A stretch of DNA of 64,000 nucleotides from Archegozetes longisetosus (taxonomy: Eukaryota > Arthropoda > Arachnida > Sarcoptiformes > Trhypochthoniidae): contig JAEMBT020000001.1 of the NCBI GenBank assembly GCA_018873245.2, forward strand, positions 12,678,220 to 12,742,219. The letters run 5' to 3'. A program made the translations under genes and the position numbers. This document shows positions 25,155-36,855 of this stretch, one piece after another; positions within the stretch are counted from its first letter, which is position 1, and every line of letters begins with the position of its first letter. The notes under the pieces were generated by a model. The model saw only the letters and a program-made list of their open reading frames with translations, was not told the origin of the DNA and did not search any database.

Positions 25155-27942
25155 TAGTGATGTATAGCTTAAGACTAAGACTAAGTCAGACAAATGATTT
25201 TTTTATTTTAAAATTAAGACTAAGACTAAGACAAATGAAATTTCTCTCCATAAAATTAAGACTAAGACAAGAGAAACAAAGTTATAAGAGTAAGAGTAAG
25301 CCTAAGACAAAGTCCAAAGTTTAGATACAAATAATGTTATTTAACCCATTAAAAATGATTCATCTTTTGAAGTCTCAAATTACAAAAGATTTTTAATCGC
25401 TGCGATTAAGCGATTGCACTCCTATCGCAACACATTTTAATAGTGAATGTCTTTGCGTTTAGTTAAAGTGTTCTGTTAGTCTGTTGATTGTTATTTTATG
25501 AAACATTAAAAAATAGATCATTTCAAAATGTCTGAGACAGAGGATATTTCAAGTGATTCAGAAATTAGTCAAAGCAGTATTTTTAGTGTACTTATGAGTT
25601 CATCTCAATCGAGTGAAACATTTAAACGCAAAATTGGAAGAGCTCTAGAGAACTCAATCCATTCTTTCTTTGATTATAATCGTGAAACCAATAAATCCAA
25701 ATGCAAAGTAAGCATATGTAATAAAGAGCTTAAAGGAAGAAATCTACAAATTTAATCAATCATTTGAAAACTCACAAAACGGAATATAAGGCTTTTTGTG
25801 ATAATGAAAGTGAAAGAAAAATCAAAAAAGGAAAAACTGATGCCTCGACTTCTCAAACATTGATTTCTAGTTATACAGCAACTAAAAAAAGTGTAAATAA
25901 ATATGACAGAAATAATCCAGTGGCTAAAGGATTTATGCAGAGACTTGTAAGACTGGTCTCCACTACTTCTGTTCCCATTTCAATAATGAAAAATCAAGAA
26001 TTCCGAGAATTGATTTGGTTTTTAGATGAAAGAATTCCTATTCCTGGAAGAATTGGTTTAATTAATGAATGTTTGAGATATTTCAAAGAATCGAAACAGG
26101 AGATTATGTCTAAAATCGAAAATTGTGACATAATATCTTTGGGAGCAGACATTTGGAGCAAAATAGGACTTTCTGAATCATATCTCGGGACTACTGCATA
26201 CTTTTTTGGCAAAACTAGAGAAATAAAATATGTCCTGACTTTAGGACTTAAACTTTTCCCTCATCAACATAAGGCTGAAAATATTAGAGATCAAATAAAA
26301 TCAATTATTGAAGAATATGGCATCAGATATGAGAAAATATTTCGTGTTGTAACTGATAACGGCTCAAATATGGTTAAAACTTTTAAAGTAGAATGACTTG
26401 ATATGAGTGAATGCGATGATATCGATATCGAATTAGTTAAAGACATTGATATTAATGAAGGGATTGAAGAAATAGAGTCTGATGTTGATGAGAACGAGTT
26501 CGATTCTGAGGAAACAGACCTGAATTCAAATTTTAAAGAGATTAAAATTAATAGAATAGGTTGTGTTATATACATTCTTCAGTGTGTAATCACAACTTGT
26601 AATAAATCTTCTCCTTATAAAGAAGTTATTAAAAGCACAACTGATTTGATCAAAAAGTTCAGACAATCTGTTAAGTTAGCAGAAAAATTGAAACTAAAAT
26701 CTGGTTCTGTTTTACCAACTATTACACCAACGCGTTGGAACTCTCTTTATTTACAGATTAATCATTTGATTAACAAAAAGTTTGAGATCACTCAAATCTG
26801 TTCCGAAGAAGGTATCGATAATTTGAGACTAAAAGAGTGGGAAGCTATTCAAGAATTTGTTAAATTATATCAGCCTTTCAATGAAATTACTAACGAAATG
26901 AGCAAAGATATTGAAACAACAATATCAAAAGTTTGCTCATCTTTACTATTCTTAAGACATCATTTGATAACATTTTCAGAGAAAGGCAGCGAGTCTGGAA
27001 AACATGCGCTCTTAATCTGCTCACAGAATTGGACAAAAGATTCGATCATTTCTTAAATGTAAATAACGAAAAGTTTTCTGACGGTCTATATATAGCCTCG
27101 ACTTTCTTAGATCCACGTTTTGCAAGGATTCTAAGTGAAAAGCAACAAAATTATGCTAAAATCTTCATTAAAGATCACTTCAAACAGTTTGGAAAAAGTG
27201 TTACAGAAGTTGGACAATCAGTAGCTGTAGCGCAAACATTTGAAACTTTATCTCCATTTGAATCATTTTTGGAGACTAGATTCAGTGGTATTCCTGAACA
27301 AGCAGTTGATGTGATATTGGATTTGGACAAAAAATTACTTAATTGGTGCCATTTTACTTCTAAGACAAAATTTAGCTATAAATTAGAACCTTTGGATTAT
27401 TGGCTTAAAGATAATTCTACTCTAAATTTCAAGGATTTAAAAAATATTGGTCTCAACATCCTTTGTACTCCATCTTCAACAGCAACTGTCGAAAGGGTTT
27501 TTTCAGCTGCTGGTAATGCATGCATTGGTCGTAGAAATCGATTGAGTGAAAAAAGATTGGAAATGATTGTCTTCTTTAAGAATAATTCCAAATATCTTGA
27601 TTCTCTCAGATTTCTAAAATAAATTCATTTTCTTTCAAAAATTCTTTATTTAAATACTAATATATATATTTCTAATATATTGACTCATTAAAATATTTTT
27701 CGAACTCTAATAATAAAAACTTTATGCAATAAATGCTATAAATAAATAACAGAAGTAATAAGACTAAGACTAAGCAAAAGATAAGCAAAACGAAAAATTT
27801 TTAGTATAAGACTAAGACTAAGATAAGCTAAACTAAAATTCTCGCTCTAAGCCTAAGACTAAGATAAGAGAAATGAAATTTGTGGCTATAAGACTAAGAC
27901 TAAGACAAGACAAACTAAAAATCTCTAAGCTATACATCACTA
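25155..27942 (+). mobile_element. hAT transposon, 2788 bp, with 8-bp target duplication
   Basis: Ends are TAGTGATGTATAGCTTA and its inverse. The target duplication AGTAAAAC is at 25147-25154 and 27943-27950. Both subterminal regions carry many copies of AAGACTAAGACTAAG-type short repeats, probably transposase-binding sites. A broken BED-finger transposase gene lies between. The perfect target duplication suggests fairly recent insertion. Confidence 0.9.
25528..27622 (+). pseudogene. hAT (ZBED-type) transposase, broken
   Basis: A single transposase reading frame is interrupted three times: a frameshift near 25745-25765 inside the BED zinc finger, an in-frame TGA at 26394-26396, and a frameshift near 26990-27000. 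In order, the pieces show an acidic N-terminus; a BED finger (KCKVSIC, then LKTHK); the RNase-H-like core with GADIWS and VVTDNGSNM; a TRWNSLY segment; and a C-terminal hAT dimerisation region ending SSTATVERVFSAAGN...RNRLSEKRLEMIVF. Coding similarity is continuous, so few mutations separate it from an intact ancestor. Confidence 0.85.
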
Positions 27943-27950
27943 AGTAAAAC

Positions 27951-29241
27951 TCACAAAAGTTGCATTTCATAAATGTCTATAAAAATTTGTCTCATTGAAA
28001 CTTAAATATGAATTTCATTATTTATAGAATGAAATTAAATATATTCTAGATTAGATTTATTACAATTATCGTATTCTTTGGAATTGCAATTAAATTGAGA
28101 TAAAAGTAAATATAAAATTTTCTATTAGGCTCTCTATTACAATAAGCTTCAACTTTTGAAAACTTACTAATCTTAATTTTTTTACTATTTTTCGTATGTA
28201 CTCACTTTCCTTAAAGAAGTTTAATCGTTAGTCAATTAAGTAATACATCTGTTAATGATATCTAATTAAATACAGACTTAATTTCTTTAAAGTTTTTGTT
28301 TGATTTGTTTCTATAACATTGTGTGCGTAATGAGAATTTTTTCACTCATTTTTGATTAACTTCATTATTAATTAGAATAAGAGGAGTTCTCTTATTTAGC
28401 AAGCCATTAGATAAATGAATAAATTTATTATTGATCGTATTAAACTTTGAAAATCCTGACAAAAAGCTTGATAAATGCTTTATTAATATAAAGAAAGGCG
28501 TTAATAATGAATTAAAGAAAAAATTATGATAATGTTATTTATTAATCATCAATGTTGTACTATTCATATTGAACATAACACTAATCGATTACACTTTCTC
28601 TTAAAGATAGATTTGATAAGTATTAAATTCTATTGTGATCAAGACTTTTTCTATCATTATAAATTTTCCCATTGAAACATTTATTGAATTTTATTATATG
28701 AACGTAGTATGCAGTGAGCTTAATGTTTAAAACAAAATTCGAAAAGAGGTTGACTCGAGATAGGTTTTTTATACTCGGGGCGTTCATATAGTGATATTGC
28801 AATATAACTCGTGGCACAACACATTTGTTTGATTTTTAAGCTTATTTTATTGAGTAACACGAGATAAAAGACACTTTTTACATACTCGATTTAAATTCTA
28901 ATAGTGAAGACAAAAACCTTTATAGCTTTTGACTGAGTAAACCGATTTGGATTCTTTTATGTAAATTGACCATGAAATGTTCATATTGATTAATATAGAG
29001 AAATCTCTATTATACTAATTAGCTGAGAAATTAGAAAAAATGCAAAAATTCGATTTTTCGGCAATTCTGACATTAACGCTCGAAAATTTTAACTGATTTG
29101 ATACATGATCATTGTAATTAATGAAAAATGAAGTTATTATTTAAAGACATTGTTTTAATTTGAAATTATTTTCAATTCAAATGTTTTTGATTCAATCCAT
29201 TTCTTTAATAAATTGAATATCATTAATTAACTATTATTTCA
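27951..29241. other. Intergenic, no gene seen
   Basis: AT-rich sequence. The minus-strand frame at 28623-28817 has no recognisable features and I treat it as chance. Confidence 0.5.
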
Positions 29242-30500
29242 ATGCCTGGACCAATATCGGATGAGGAGAAGGAATAGTGTTCCGAAAACTTATTAAATTA
29301 AGGGCTCAGGGAAAGAAAAGATCACAAATTGTTAGGGAAGTGGGTATGTATTAATATTTGTAAATTTGGATAATTTTTGTAATAATTTCTTCAAAGCGTC
29401 CACGACAATACATTCGCTTAGTGGGCTCAAATTGATGACGAGGAAGAGCTATTCCTGACCTTTGAAAGATCAATGAAAAGAAAAACCAAGGTGTGAGATC
29501 TTTGGCACTCGAACGCAATTGGGATAACATCGAACAACTCAGAGAATCAGATATTTTCAGGAAAGTGAGAGCCTATCCGCAGTGTTAAATGCCACCATAA
29601 GAAGGCGATTGAGCGTTCAGGGTAAATGTAAATTAAAAGTCAAGCTGAACTATTTTGTTGATGGTTTACAAAAGGGCTAAGAATAAGAGTCAAAGATCGA
29701 CTCAGAGAGTGACATAAAACTCGACGCCTCACATACACCAATCAAATGATTAATTGCGATCTCGTCGACTGTTCTCGAGTCATATTTATTGATGAGCTTC
29801 GAATGTCGAGTGGAGACAGTAGCCAATTGTTTGTCTGGAGGAGAAAGGCGCACGATATGAAGAGCGAAATATTGCTCTGATGAACCATACATATCAGTTG
29901 AAATTTTCATTGACTGCTTTGTAAATCTCGCAAAATTTTTTTTTGTGTAACTCAAATTTTTCATTTAGCTTTTCATTTCGTTGGGTCCCTCTGTATAATT
30001 GAAAGTTTGAATAAGGAGACATACTCCAATGTCCTCCAAGAATATTTAATGCCTTACATCGCGCAACATTTTGATGATGGCAATGTTATGCTTCTCCACG
30101 ACAATCATACAGCCTATACATCGAATTTTGTCAAAGATCAACGAAATATTGGTTCTATTTAAAACTTTTTTGTTTCACATCCGAGGTTCATTTGTTTCTA
30201 ACCAAGTTTATTTAATAAAATTTCTTATCTTGATAGTTTATCGTCAGATCCCAACCCGGCTGAGAACGTGGGCTCAATGATTAAAAGAATGGTGAGAAGT
30301 CAAAGGCTATTGATTAGCTTCCAAGAAGAGTTATTGACAACACTGAGAGGTGTTTATCAACAAATGTGTTACGTACACTGAAGGAAATATTTTATTAATT
30401 TGATTGATTTGACGTCCAGGTGCTCACAGGCGGCCAAAGATGCTTCTGGCGGTTACACCAGATATCGATTATTAAATTTGTTAAAAATTGGCTTTTATCA
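29242..30500 (+). pseudogene. Degenerate Tc1-family transposase
   Basis: Recognisable pieces in several frames with many stops: MPGPISDEEKE at the start; SRVIFIDELRMSSGDSS around 29765-29820 (first acidic residue); MLLHDNHTAYTSNFV at about 30088-30135 (second Asp); PNPAENVGSMIKRMVRSQ at about 30250-30300 (third); and a GGYTRY-like end near 30450-30470. An insertion of unrelated sequence appears between the first two catalytic blocks. It is clearly dead. The termini were not located. Confidence 0.8.
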
Positions 30501-31028
30501 ATAAAGTTATGAACTCCTTTTCGTTTCAAATTTTACCTTGTTAAATTTGGATCGGAACATTTCTTGGTCAACTCGCAAGAAACAGAATTCAAATCGATTC
30601 ATCCAGTCAAAAGTTATAAAGGTTTTTGTTCTCACAATTATAATTGAAATTGAGTGTATATAATTATCACTTTTATAAGGAAACATCTTCCAAATTTGGG
30701 GCGAAAACTTATAAGAGGTTGAACTAATAATTGGGGAATAGGTAGTAAATTGTTAGATAATAGTTTGAACTGTAATTATTAAAGTGCTGAGGGTTAGAAT
30801 TGTATTTCCCTATGATAGAACCCATTTCATAATTTTGTTTAACCGAAGAAACTTTAGGCTATGGGGAGAGAATAATTGAAAAGGTTTTTGCAATATTAAA
30901 TTAATGTTTGAATTCTCTCATAAAAGTAAAAGGAACTTAAAAATCAATAAATACTTAGCTTCGCATCAAAAACTAATATTAACAGAACTATTTCTGAATA
31001 TTCTTAAATTAATTAGTTTTTGTAGACA
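30501..31028. other. Intergenic, nothing recognised
   Basis: AT-rich spacer between two degenerate Tc1 elements. The frame at 30904-31095 has no family features. Confidence 0.4.
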
Positions 31029-31735
31029 TACACTGCTGCTCAAGAGTATGGAAATAAGTGTAATTGACTCCATATCTTGCCTTTATCTAACATAATAATT
31101 ACCGAGTCAATTTTGCTGAACTATGTCTTGGATGAAAGCGTAATAATTTGTGGTTCGAACGATATAAAGATATAACATATTAATAGTTTCACATTTTTAG
31201 CAAAGTTATAGACAATTAAAAAATTTTCTTAACTTTTTATGGGGTCAAAAATAAGTAAATATTTGTTTTGACTGAATCAAAGTGACAAAAGTCATTTTAC
31301 AATTCTTTAAGATTAAAATAAACAGAATATCAATAGAACAAAACTTTATTCAATCGAGATATATTGATTTAAAATTAAATTTTTGAAAACATGGCCAAAT
31401 TACGAGAATTCACCGAAGCCGAACGTCTTCAAATTTTTCGAATAAGTAATGAAGGTAAAAATTATCATGCCACAGCTGAAATGATGGAATGCAGTCCCTT
31501 ATGTGTTTATAAGATCGAAAAAGATCAACACATTTGGAACGACTCGTACTATAATAAAATGTGATAAAATATTCTGTACAACGAACCGAGCTGATAACAG
31601 AATTGCAGCAAATGTAGCAAAAGATGAGAAAATTACGGCCTAAGAAATCAAACAAGACCTGCAATCTGTGAATATCAACTGAGGTGAATCTACAATTTCT
31701 CAAGATCTCAAAAAAGTAATTTTTGCAATTTTTAA
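31029..31735 (+). mobile_element. 5' half of a second Tc1-family element
   Basis: A left terminus of Tc1 type (CACTGCTGCTCAAGAGTATG) lies near 31030. The N-terminal transposase begins at ATG 31391 (MAKLREFTEAERLQIFRISN, a helix-turn-helix). It is interrupted by a TGA near 31562 and further stops, ending with GESTISQDLKK near 31722. The catalytic half is missing, apparently truncated before the foldback element that follows. Confidence 0.65.
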
Positions 31736-31877
31736 ATAAGGTTAAATCAAACTAATAAATAATAACTAATTAATTACATTACATTTGCAACAAAAATTGA
31801 ACCTTAAAACTAACACTTATTTAATTTAGCTACTATTGCGAGACTTTAAAGCAGTTTTTCACAATACGCCATAGTAT

Positions 31878-32592
31878 TCACTTACCGTGCGATATTACTG
31901 AATCTCTGTGTTCCGATATTTTATAAAATGTTAGGCTCATATAACATGTTTATTCTAAATTGCATGGCCATTCCATCATCATTAAATTAGTTATTAAGGA
32001 TAATTCATACCAAAATAGGATCATTTCTAACAAGTTATGGTGGCGCATTGCAATATTACAGGAGTCTCATACTTGAGACCCGAGTCAAGGATTATCTATT
32101 TTTGTCAACGTTTTTGTAATAAAGTGTAAAGTTTTATGCATTTTTGCAGTTTCAAAACTTGAATTTTAAATTTACTAGTTTCAGAATTAAACTGAAATTA
32201 TGGTAAAAAGTTTCATATGAATTCTCAGGCTGTAGTATTTTAAGACATAATTATTATACTACCGAATCGAAGTTTATATTTTGAAACTGCAAAAATGCAT
32301 AAAACTGTACACTTTATTACAAAAACGTTGACAAAAATAGATAACCTTGACTGAAACCAGTCTCAAGTATGAACTCCTGTAATATTGCAATGCGCCACCA
32401 TAAGGAACTTGTTAGAAATGATCCTATTTTGTATGAATTATCCTTAATTTTAATTAACTAATTTAATGATGATGGAATGGCCATTTGAATGCAATTATAG
32501 AATAAACATGTTACTTATGAGCCTAACATTTTATAAAAGCTATCGGAACACAGAGATTCAGTTATCAATATCGCACGTTCCATTGTTAGTGA
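31878..32592. mobile_element. Foldback-type element with ~280-bp inverted arms
   Basis: Arm 1 is 31878-32157 and arm 2 is 32279-32592, around a spacer of about 120 bp. The arms share CGTGCGATATT near the ends and ATGCATTTTTGCAGTTTCAA at the inner edge, with small indels. No coding capacity, and no clear target duplication. Confidence 0.75.
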
Positions 32593-32698
32593 AGGTACTC
32601 ATTTAATTATTTTAAAAATTTTTAAAAATAAAATTTTAAAGAACACATACTAAATCATTATTTCATCATACAGTTTTAGTCATGCGTTTCCTAATAAT

Positions 32699-33059
32699 CC
32701 TTACGACAAAAAATCCGGAAACTCATGGCAAATTTTGAGAATTAATTTTTCCGACCTCAACCTCATTGGAAGCTTATGAAGAATAATAAAGGATATTATT
32801 GACAAAGAAGAACCAAAAAATTTAACTGTGGGTCGCGAAAATAAACAAAATGTGAGACAATTTATAATTAGACGTATAGGAGTCGTTTTACAAACGTTTG
32901 AAAAAAACGCGTTGAATAGCGTATAGCTGCATTGGGAGACAGAGTTAAAAGTTGCGATAATTGGGATCAAGTGCATTCTTGTGATAAATTTTAGGTCAAA
33001 ATATTGTAGTTTTCATCAAAAACTTTACACTTACTTTTTCCGGATTTTTTGTCGCAAGG
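32699..33059 (+). mobile_element. Short Tc1-derived element with transposase C-terminal remnant
   Basis: Inverted termini of about 23 bp start CCTTACGACAAAAAATCC and end at 33059 (right end CCTTGCGAC by inverse). Plus-strand 32737-32990 retains a broken C-terminal transposase segment (SDLNLIGSL, stop, RIIKDIID...), in which the third catalytic Glu position reads Gly. The open minus-strand frame at 32701-32976 is only the shadow of this. Confidence 0.65.
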
Positions 33060-33072
33060 TATATATTATATA

Positions 33073-33578
33073 TGATAAACTGGATTGATAAGTTGCTTGT
33101 TTTCTCAGTCTCCCCATAAACGGAAACTAAAAGTAAATATTGGCGTTAAAGCAATCTTTTTCAGTAAATTTACATTAATTTGTATAATTTAAACAGTTCA
33201 GTTAACACAAGTTGAATCAATACACAAATTACTGAAAAATAACACGCCTTTATAACAAGTTTAGCATATACCAAACCAACTATTAGATCTTTCTCATTCA
33301 ACCATATTTCTCTAATTATGTTAATAACTAATACAAATGAGTTAATTTGTGATAAAACAAATAATTTTAGTGGTAATCAGTTTAAAATTTATATTTTTCT
33401 CAATCTATATCTGATAAAATTTTCAAAATGCAATTATCATAAATTTCACTTTATTTTTAAAATATTGATTGGGTTATTAATATGCTTTTAACTGCTGTGA
33501 GAATAAGCGATTAACTTTGAAAAAGTCTTACCAGTTTACAAAAAAATCATAGCTTCGACCAACTATGACATTGAAGCA
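33073..33578. repeat. Duplicated 5' flank of secreted-protein copy 2
   Basis: Matches 21117-21303 and 21893-22180 with moderate divergence and lacks the 590-bp block seen there. The duplicated unit therefore includes at least 500 bp of promoter-side DNA. Confidence 0.7.
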
Positions 33579-33585
33579 TATAAAA
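33579..33585 (+). promoter_or_regulatory. TATA box of secreted-protein copy 2
   Basis: TATAAAA is followed by an initiator-like TCATT about 22 bases later and by the ATG at 33651. This spacing resembles that of copy 1. Confidence 0.55.
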
Positions 33586-33650
33586 CCTATGAATATTTCT
33601 CATTCTTTTAGTTTCATTCGTTAAGTTTAGAGCTAAAGAAACTTTAAAAT

Positions 33651-34429
33651 ATGAATATTTTATTAATATCTATAGTGCTTTTGCAAACATCAACTCTCAT
33701 ATTGTGTTATCGCCAGTATTCGGGTTAGTTTAAAGCTGTTTTATAGACCAAATTATTGGTAAATTGCTTTCAGTAACTCGCGAGATTGTCTGGTGAAAGT
33801 TATATCGTTAAAAAGACTTTTTACATATAATAACTTCAAAAAATATTTCAGATGAAAATGAATCACAAGGAGTCGAATCGAGGCTTACTGTCCGTACTCA
33901 ATACAAATGTATTCCTGGTTCAGCGCTCAGAAAAATTGAAGCATTGATCATATACAACTTGACTCAACCATGTACTGGAGTGATGCGTTTTTTGCACGAT
34001 AATTCGTATAATATAACATTCAAGGATCATTCAGTCTCATTGTTAACTAACTATGACTTGATGGCAACTTTGTCAAAATTTAATGGTAAAAATAAATCGA
34101 ATTCCTATTTCGTTCTGTCATTGTTAACAAAGTTTCATCATTTCCATCAAAATTTAGGCGAACATATTTATAAAAGTTTTGGTGAAATACATGATCCAGT
34201 TTGTGCTCCTGGTCGTATCTATGTTGAAAATACTAACATTGTTACTAATGGTGATTGTTCTTCATGGGAAGGTGTGACAAATACTGAATCTACTAAGGCA
34301 TCTATCATAATACAAGGAGGACCATGTGATTCAAAATGTTTTGGAAGAGTCAGTGTTAATTACAATCCAGGATTAAGAGATCAATATCCTCAGAAAAATA
34401 ATTATAAGTTTAATTCATGGGGCTATTAA
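33651..34429 (+). CDS. Unknown secreted protein with six mature cysteines, copy 2
   Basis: Paralog of 22246-23022 with the same structure: exons 33651-33723 and 33852-34429, 216 aa, phase-1 intron of 128 bp, and exon lengths identical to copy 1. The signal peptide is MNILLISIVLLQTSTLILC. All six mature cysteines and the DPVCAPGRIY and GGPCDSKCFG blocks are conserved. Substitutions concentrate in residues 68-75 and 120-135 and near the C-terminus. It is intact, so both copies appear to be maintained. I do not recognise the function. Secretion and disulfide bonding are inferred from sequence. Confidence 0.8.
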
Positions 34430-34491
34430 ACTGATCGAATTTAAGGCTTAATGAATTAGGATGTTTTAACAAAAATTCTATTTTACTTATA

Positions 34492-35255
34492 TCGGGTGAG
34501 GATACAAAGTTTGCAAAAGTAAATCCAGTCAGTAATTCATTGTTTTACTCATAATAGCCAAACTAAATACATATTGTTTTAGAAAAATGAAAGTATTTTT
34601 ATATTTATTTATCGAAAGACTGAATTGGTATCATTTTCAACAATCTTACGGACTTTATTTCTCAGTCCCACAAAAAGGTACTGGAAATAACTTTGGTTGA
34701 AAGTTTTGAGTTTAAAATTGGTTCTTTTAATTAGTTGCTCAACCACAATCCATTTATTTGCATAAATCCTACTATTGATTTCAGTCCAAAGTTCTTCTGT
34801 GGACGGAACCGAAAGTTGATTTTCGTTGCGCTGCATATATCGCATATAAAGCTTACCGTAAACTTCAATGGTCTCGAGCATAATGAGCTGATGCCAAGTC
34901 AGACCAGAATATGAAACTCTGACCACAATGGAATTTACGGATAAATGGCGTCAACTTCTTCGTAATACACTCAGTTTTACACACTTTTGCATTAATATTG
35001 TTCCCCAATCTCAAAATTTGCATTCGAACGATCTTTGCAATCAATTTCTAATATAAAATTTTCCAATCATTTCTTGGCGTTCATATTGATTTAAACCATC
35101 CATACTTTGAATTATTAATTTTTGTATAAAATATTTCATACTAATCAAAAGTAGAGATTATTGGTTTTATATTGGTGTATAGAAAAATATTTGAAGGATT
35201 CGGTAACAAGAGATACTATCGCGTGAACTTTTGCAAAATTTTAATCCTCACCCGA
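34492..35255 (-). mobile_element. Internally deleted Tc1/mariner-type element
   Basis: 764 bp. The ends begin TCGGGTGAGGAT and close with the inverse at 35255. TA target duplication is at 34490-34491 and 35256-35257. The minus-strand frame 34609-34926 encodes only a transposase C-terminus (a TIEVYGKLY segment where related enzymes have the IENVWGKL block with the third acidic residue, then a basic tail). It occupies the same TA, relative to the duplicated gene, as the different element at 23088-24637. Confidence 0.8.
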
Positions 35256-35257
35256 TA

Positions 35258-36731
35258 CTATTAGAATTTTATTTGATAATTTAATTTACTTTCATGATTA
35301 TATGAACTTTTAAAAAATACTACGAATATTAATTTTCAAATGACTCAAAAAGTTTGAAATAAATCATTTCGAGATCTATCTGTATTGTTGGCATAAAACT
35401 TGAGTATTTTATAGAAGAAAGGCAGCACTGTATATGTTGTATCTAATCCTAATGAATATTTAATCTTAAGAATAGGTATATAACCTTAGGGTTAAATATA
35501 AGGACTTTAATAAAAGCTGAAAATAAGCCTATAGCAAGCTTTAAATGACTTCTTTTAATATAATCTTAAAGTTATATAAGGCTCATTATTTAAAGTTGGA
35601 TTTTATACCAACTTTTGAATGTACTGACGCGTGAAAGCTGTAATCGATTTTAGTTTAAAAGTTTAAATAAAAGGTAAAAAGGGATCAAGTGCGTAAACCG
35701 TTAACTATAGATCTCTGAAACAGATTTAAAAGAGAATTTGTAAATTAAACTATTGTTGTAATAATAGCATATTATGTTTTAATAAGTAATATATTTTTTA
35801 GTAACTTGATAGCCGTGATAATCAAGAATAGTCTCTATATTATTTTTAGTTGTTTTTGACAAAAAAAATTTGTCTGAATATTTTAAAACATGCAGAAAAT
35901 AAGCTATAAATAATTATATAATTTTAAGTCTAATGGTAAATTCAAATTTTCAACTTATTAATTAACAACTTTTACTTTTTGAGTTGAACGAACTCTTGAT
36001 TACAAAACAAATAATATTGATTGTAGTGCGCAAATAGAGTATAGTTTGTTCCAGAAAGTTACGCATTGATCTCAGATCAATTTCCAATGCATTTAGGTAA
36101 GGATGTGAGACTTAGAGTTATGATTACTTGGTGACCGCATTGCACCTTCAAAATCATGAACTTAGTCATTATGAATTGACTCAAAATAGTATTATTTTAA
36201 AACATATGATTAAAGTGTTCTAAACTAGTTGTTAAACATAAATTGATCGGTTCATATATACGGATGTTCAATATTGACCTCTACAACCCGTAAATTGAGG
36301 CGTGATGTACAGATTTAATTTTCCTATTAATTTTACTGAATTTGCTGGACACGTTTCTACAAACTATAATCTGTTAAAAGCAAATAAATCTTATTAAAAA
36401 TTATGCTTATAGATATAAATAATTTCATCATTAAATTCAAATTTTGGGAATAAATTTTTAAAATTTTCTTCCTAAACACTCTTTCATTCTGAATGCTTGG
36501 GACTAACTTAAAGAATAAGAGGCATTTGTATTCACGTTGTATGTGTAACAAAAGTCCGATTTTCCATGTTCTAAAGTTTATTAAAATTTTGTTGTATCTT
36601 TTTAATATAACTGAGTTCGAAATTTTTAACCAATTGTTCATTTATTTTGATTTATTTGAATACTTAGGAAATAAGTATCTTTTATAATCATATCTGCTTT
36701 AATAAATATTTGTAATTAGCCATACATTTGT
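35258..36731. other. Intergenic, 3' flank of copy 2
   Basis: The first ~100 bases resemble the flank of copy 1 after 24640. The rest is AT-rich with no supported gene. The overlapping frames on both strands at 36357-36687 look like chance. Confidence 0.5.
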
Positions 36732-36855
36732 TGTAAAGTTGTGGAAATTTATTTTTGCCTGTCGAAGCTTTCAATGAACGATTGAAATGACATCTTCCTA
36801 TAAAAATGTTTAATGAAAGCTTCGACAGGCAAAAATAAATTTCCGCCACTTTACA
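36732..36855 (+). mobile_element. 124-bp hairpin MITE, copy 1
   Basis: Arms of about 42 bp begin TGTAAAGTTGTGGAAATTTA and end with the inverse (CTTTACA). The central loop is about 40 bp. The same family recurs inverted at 38543-38678. Confidence 0.8.

Noticed and set aside
29677-29964. 95-codon minus-strand frame
   Set aside because: Antisense of the degenerate Tc1 transposase block with the RVIFIDELRMSS motif.
31410-31703. 97-codon minus-strand frame
   Set aside because: The plus strand carries the helix-turn-helix N-terminus of a Tc1 transposase.
32701-32976. 91-codon minus-strand frame
   Set aside because: The plus strand carries a recognisable transposase C-terminal remnant. The minus frame is its shadow.
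36357-36687. Overlapping frames on both strands
   Set aside because: Biased K/I/N/F composition expected from AT-rich noncoding DNA, and no splice or family support.
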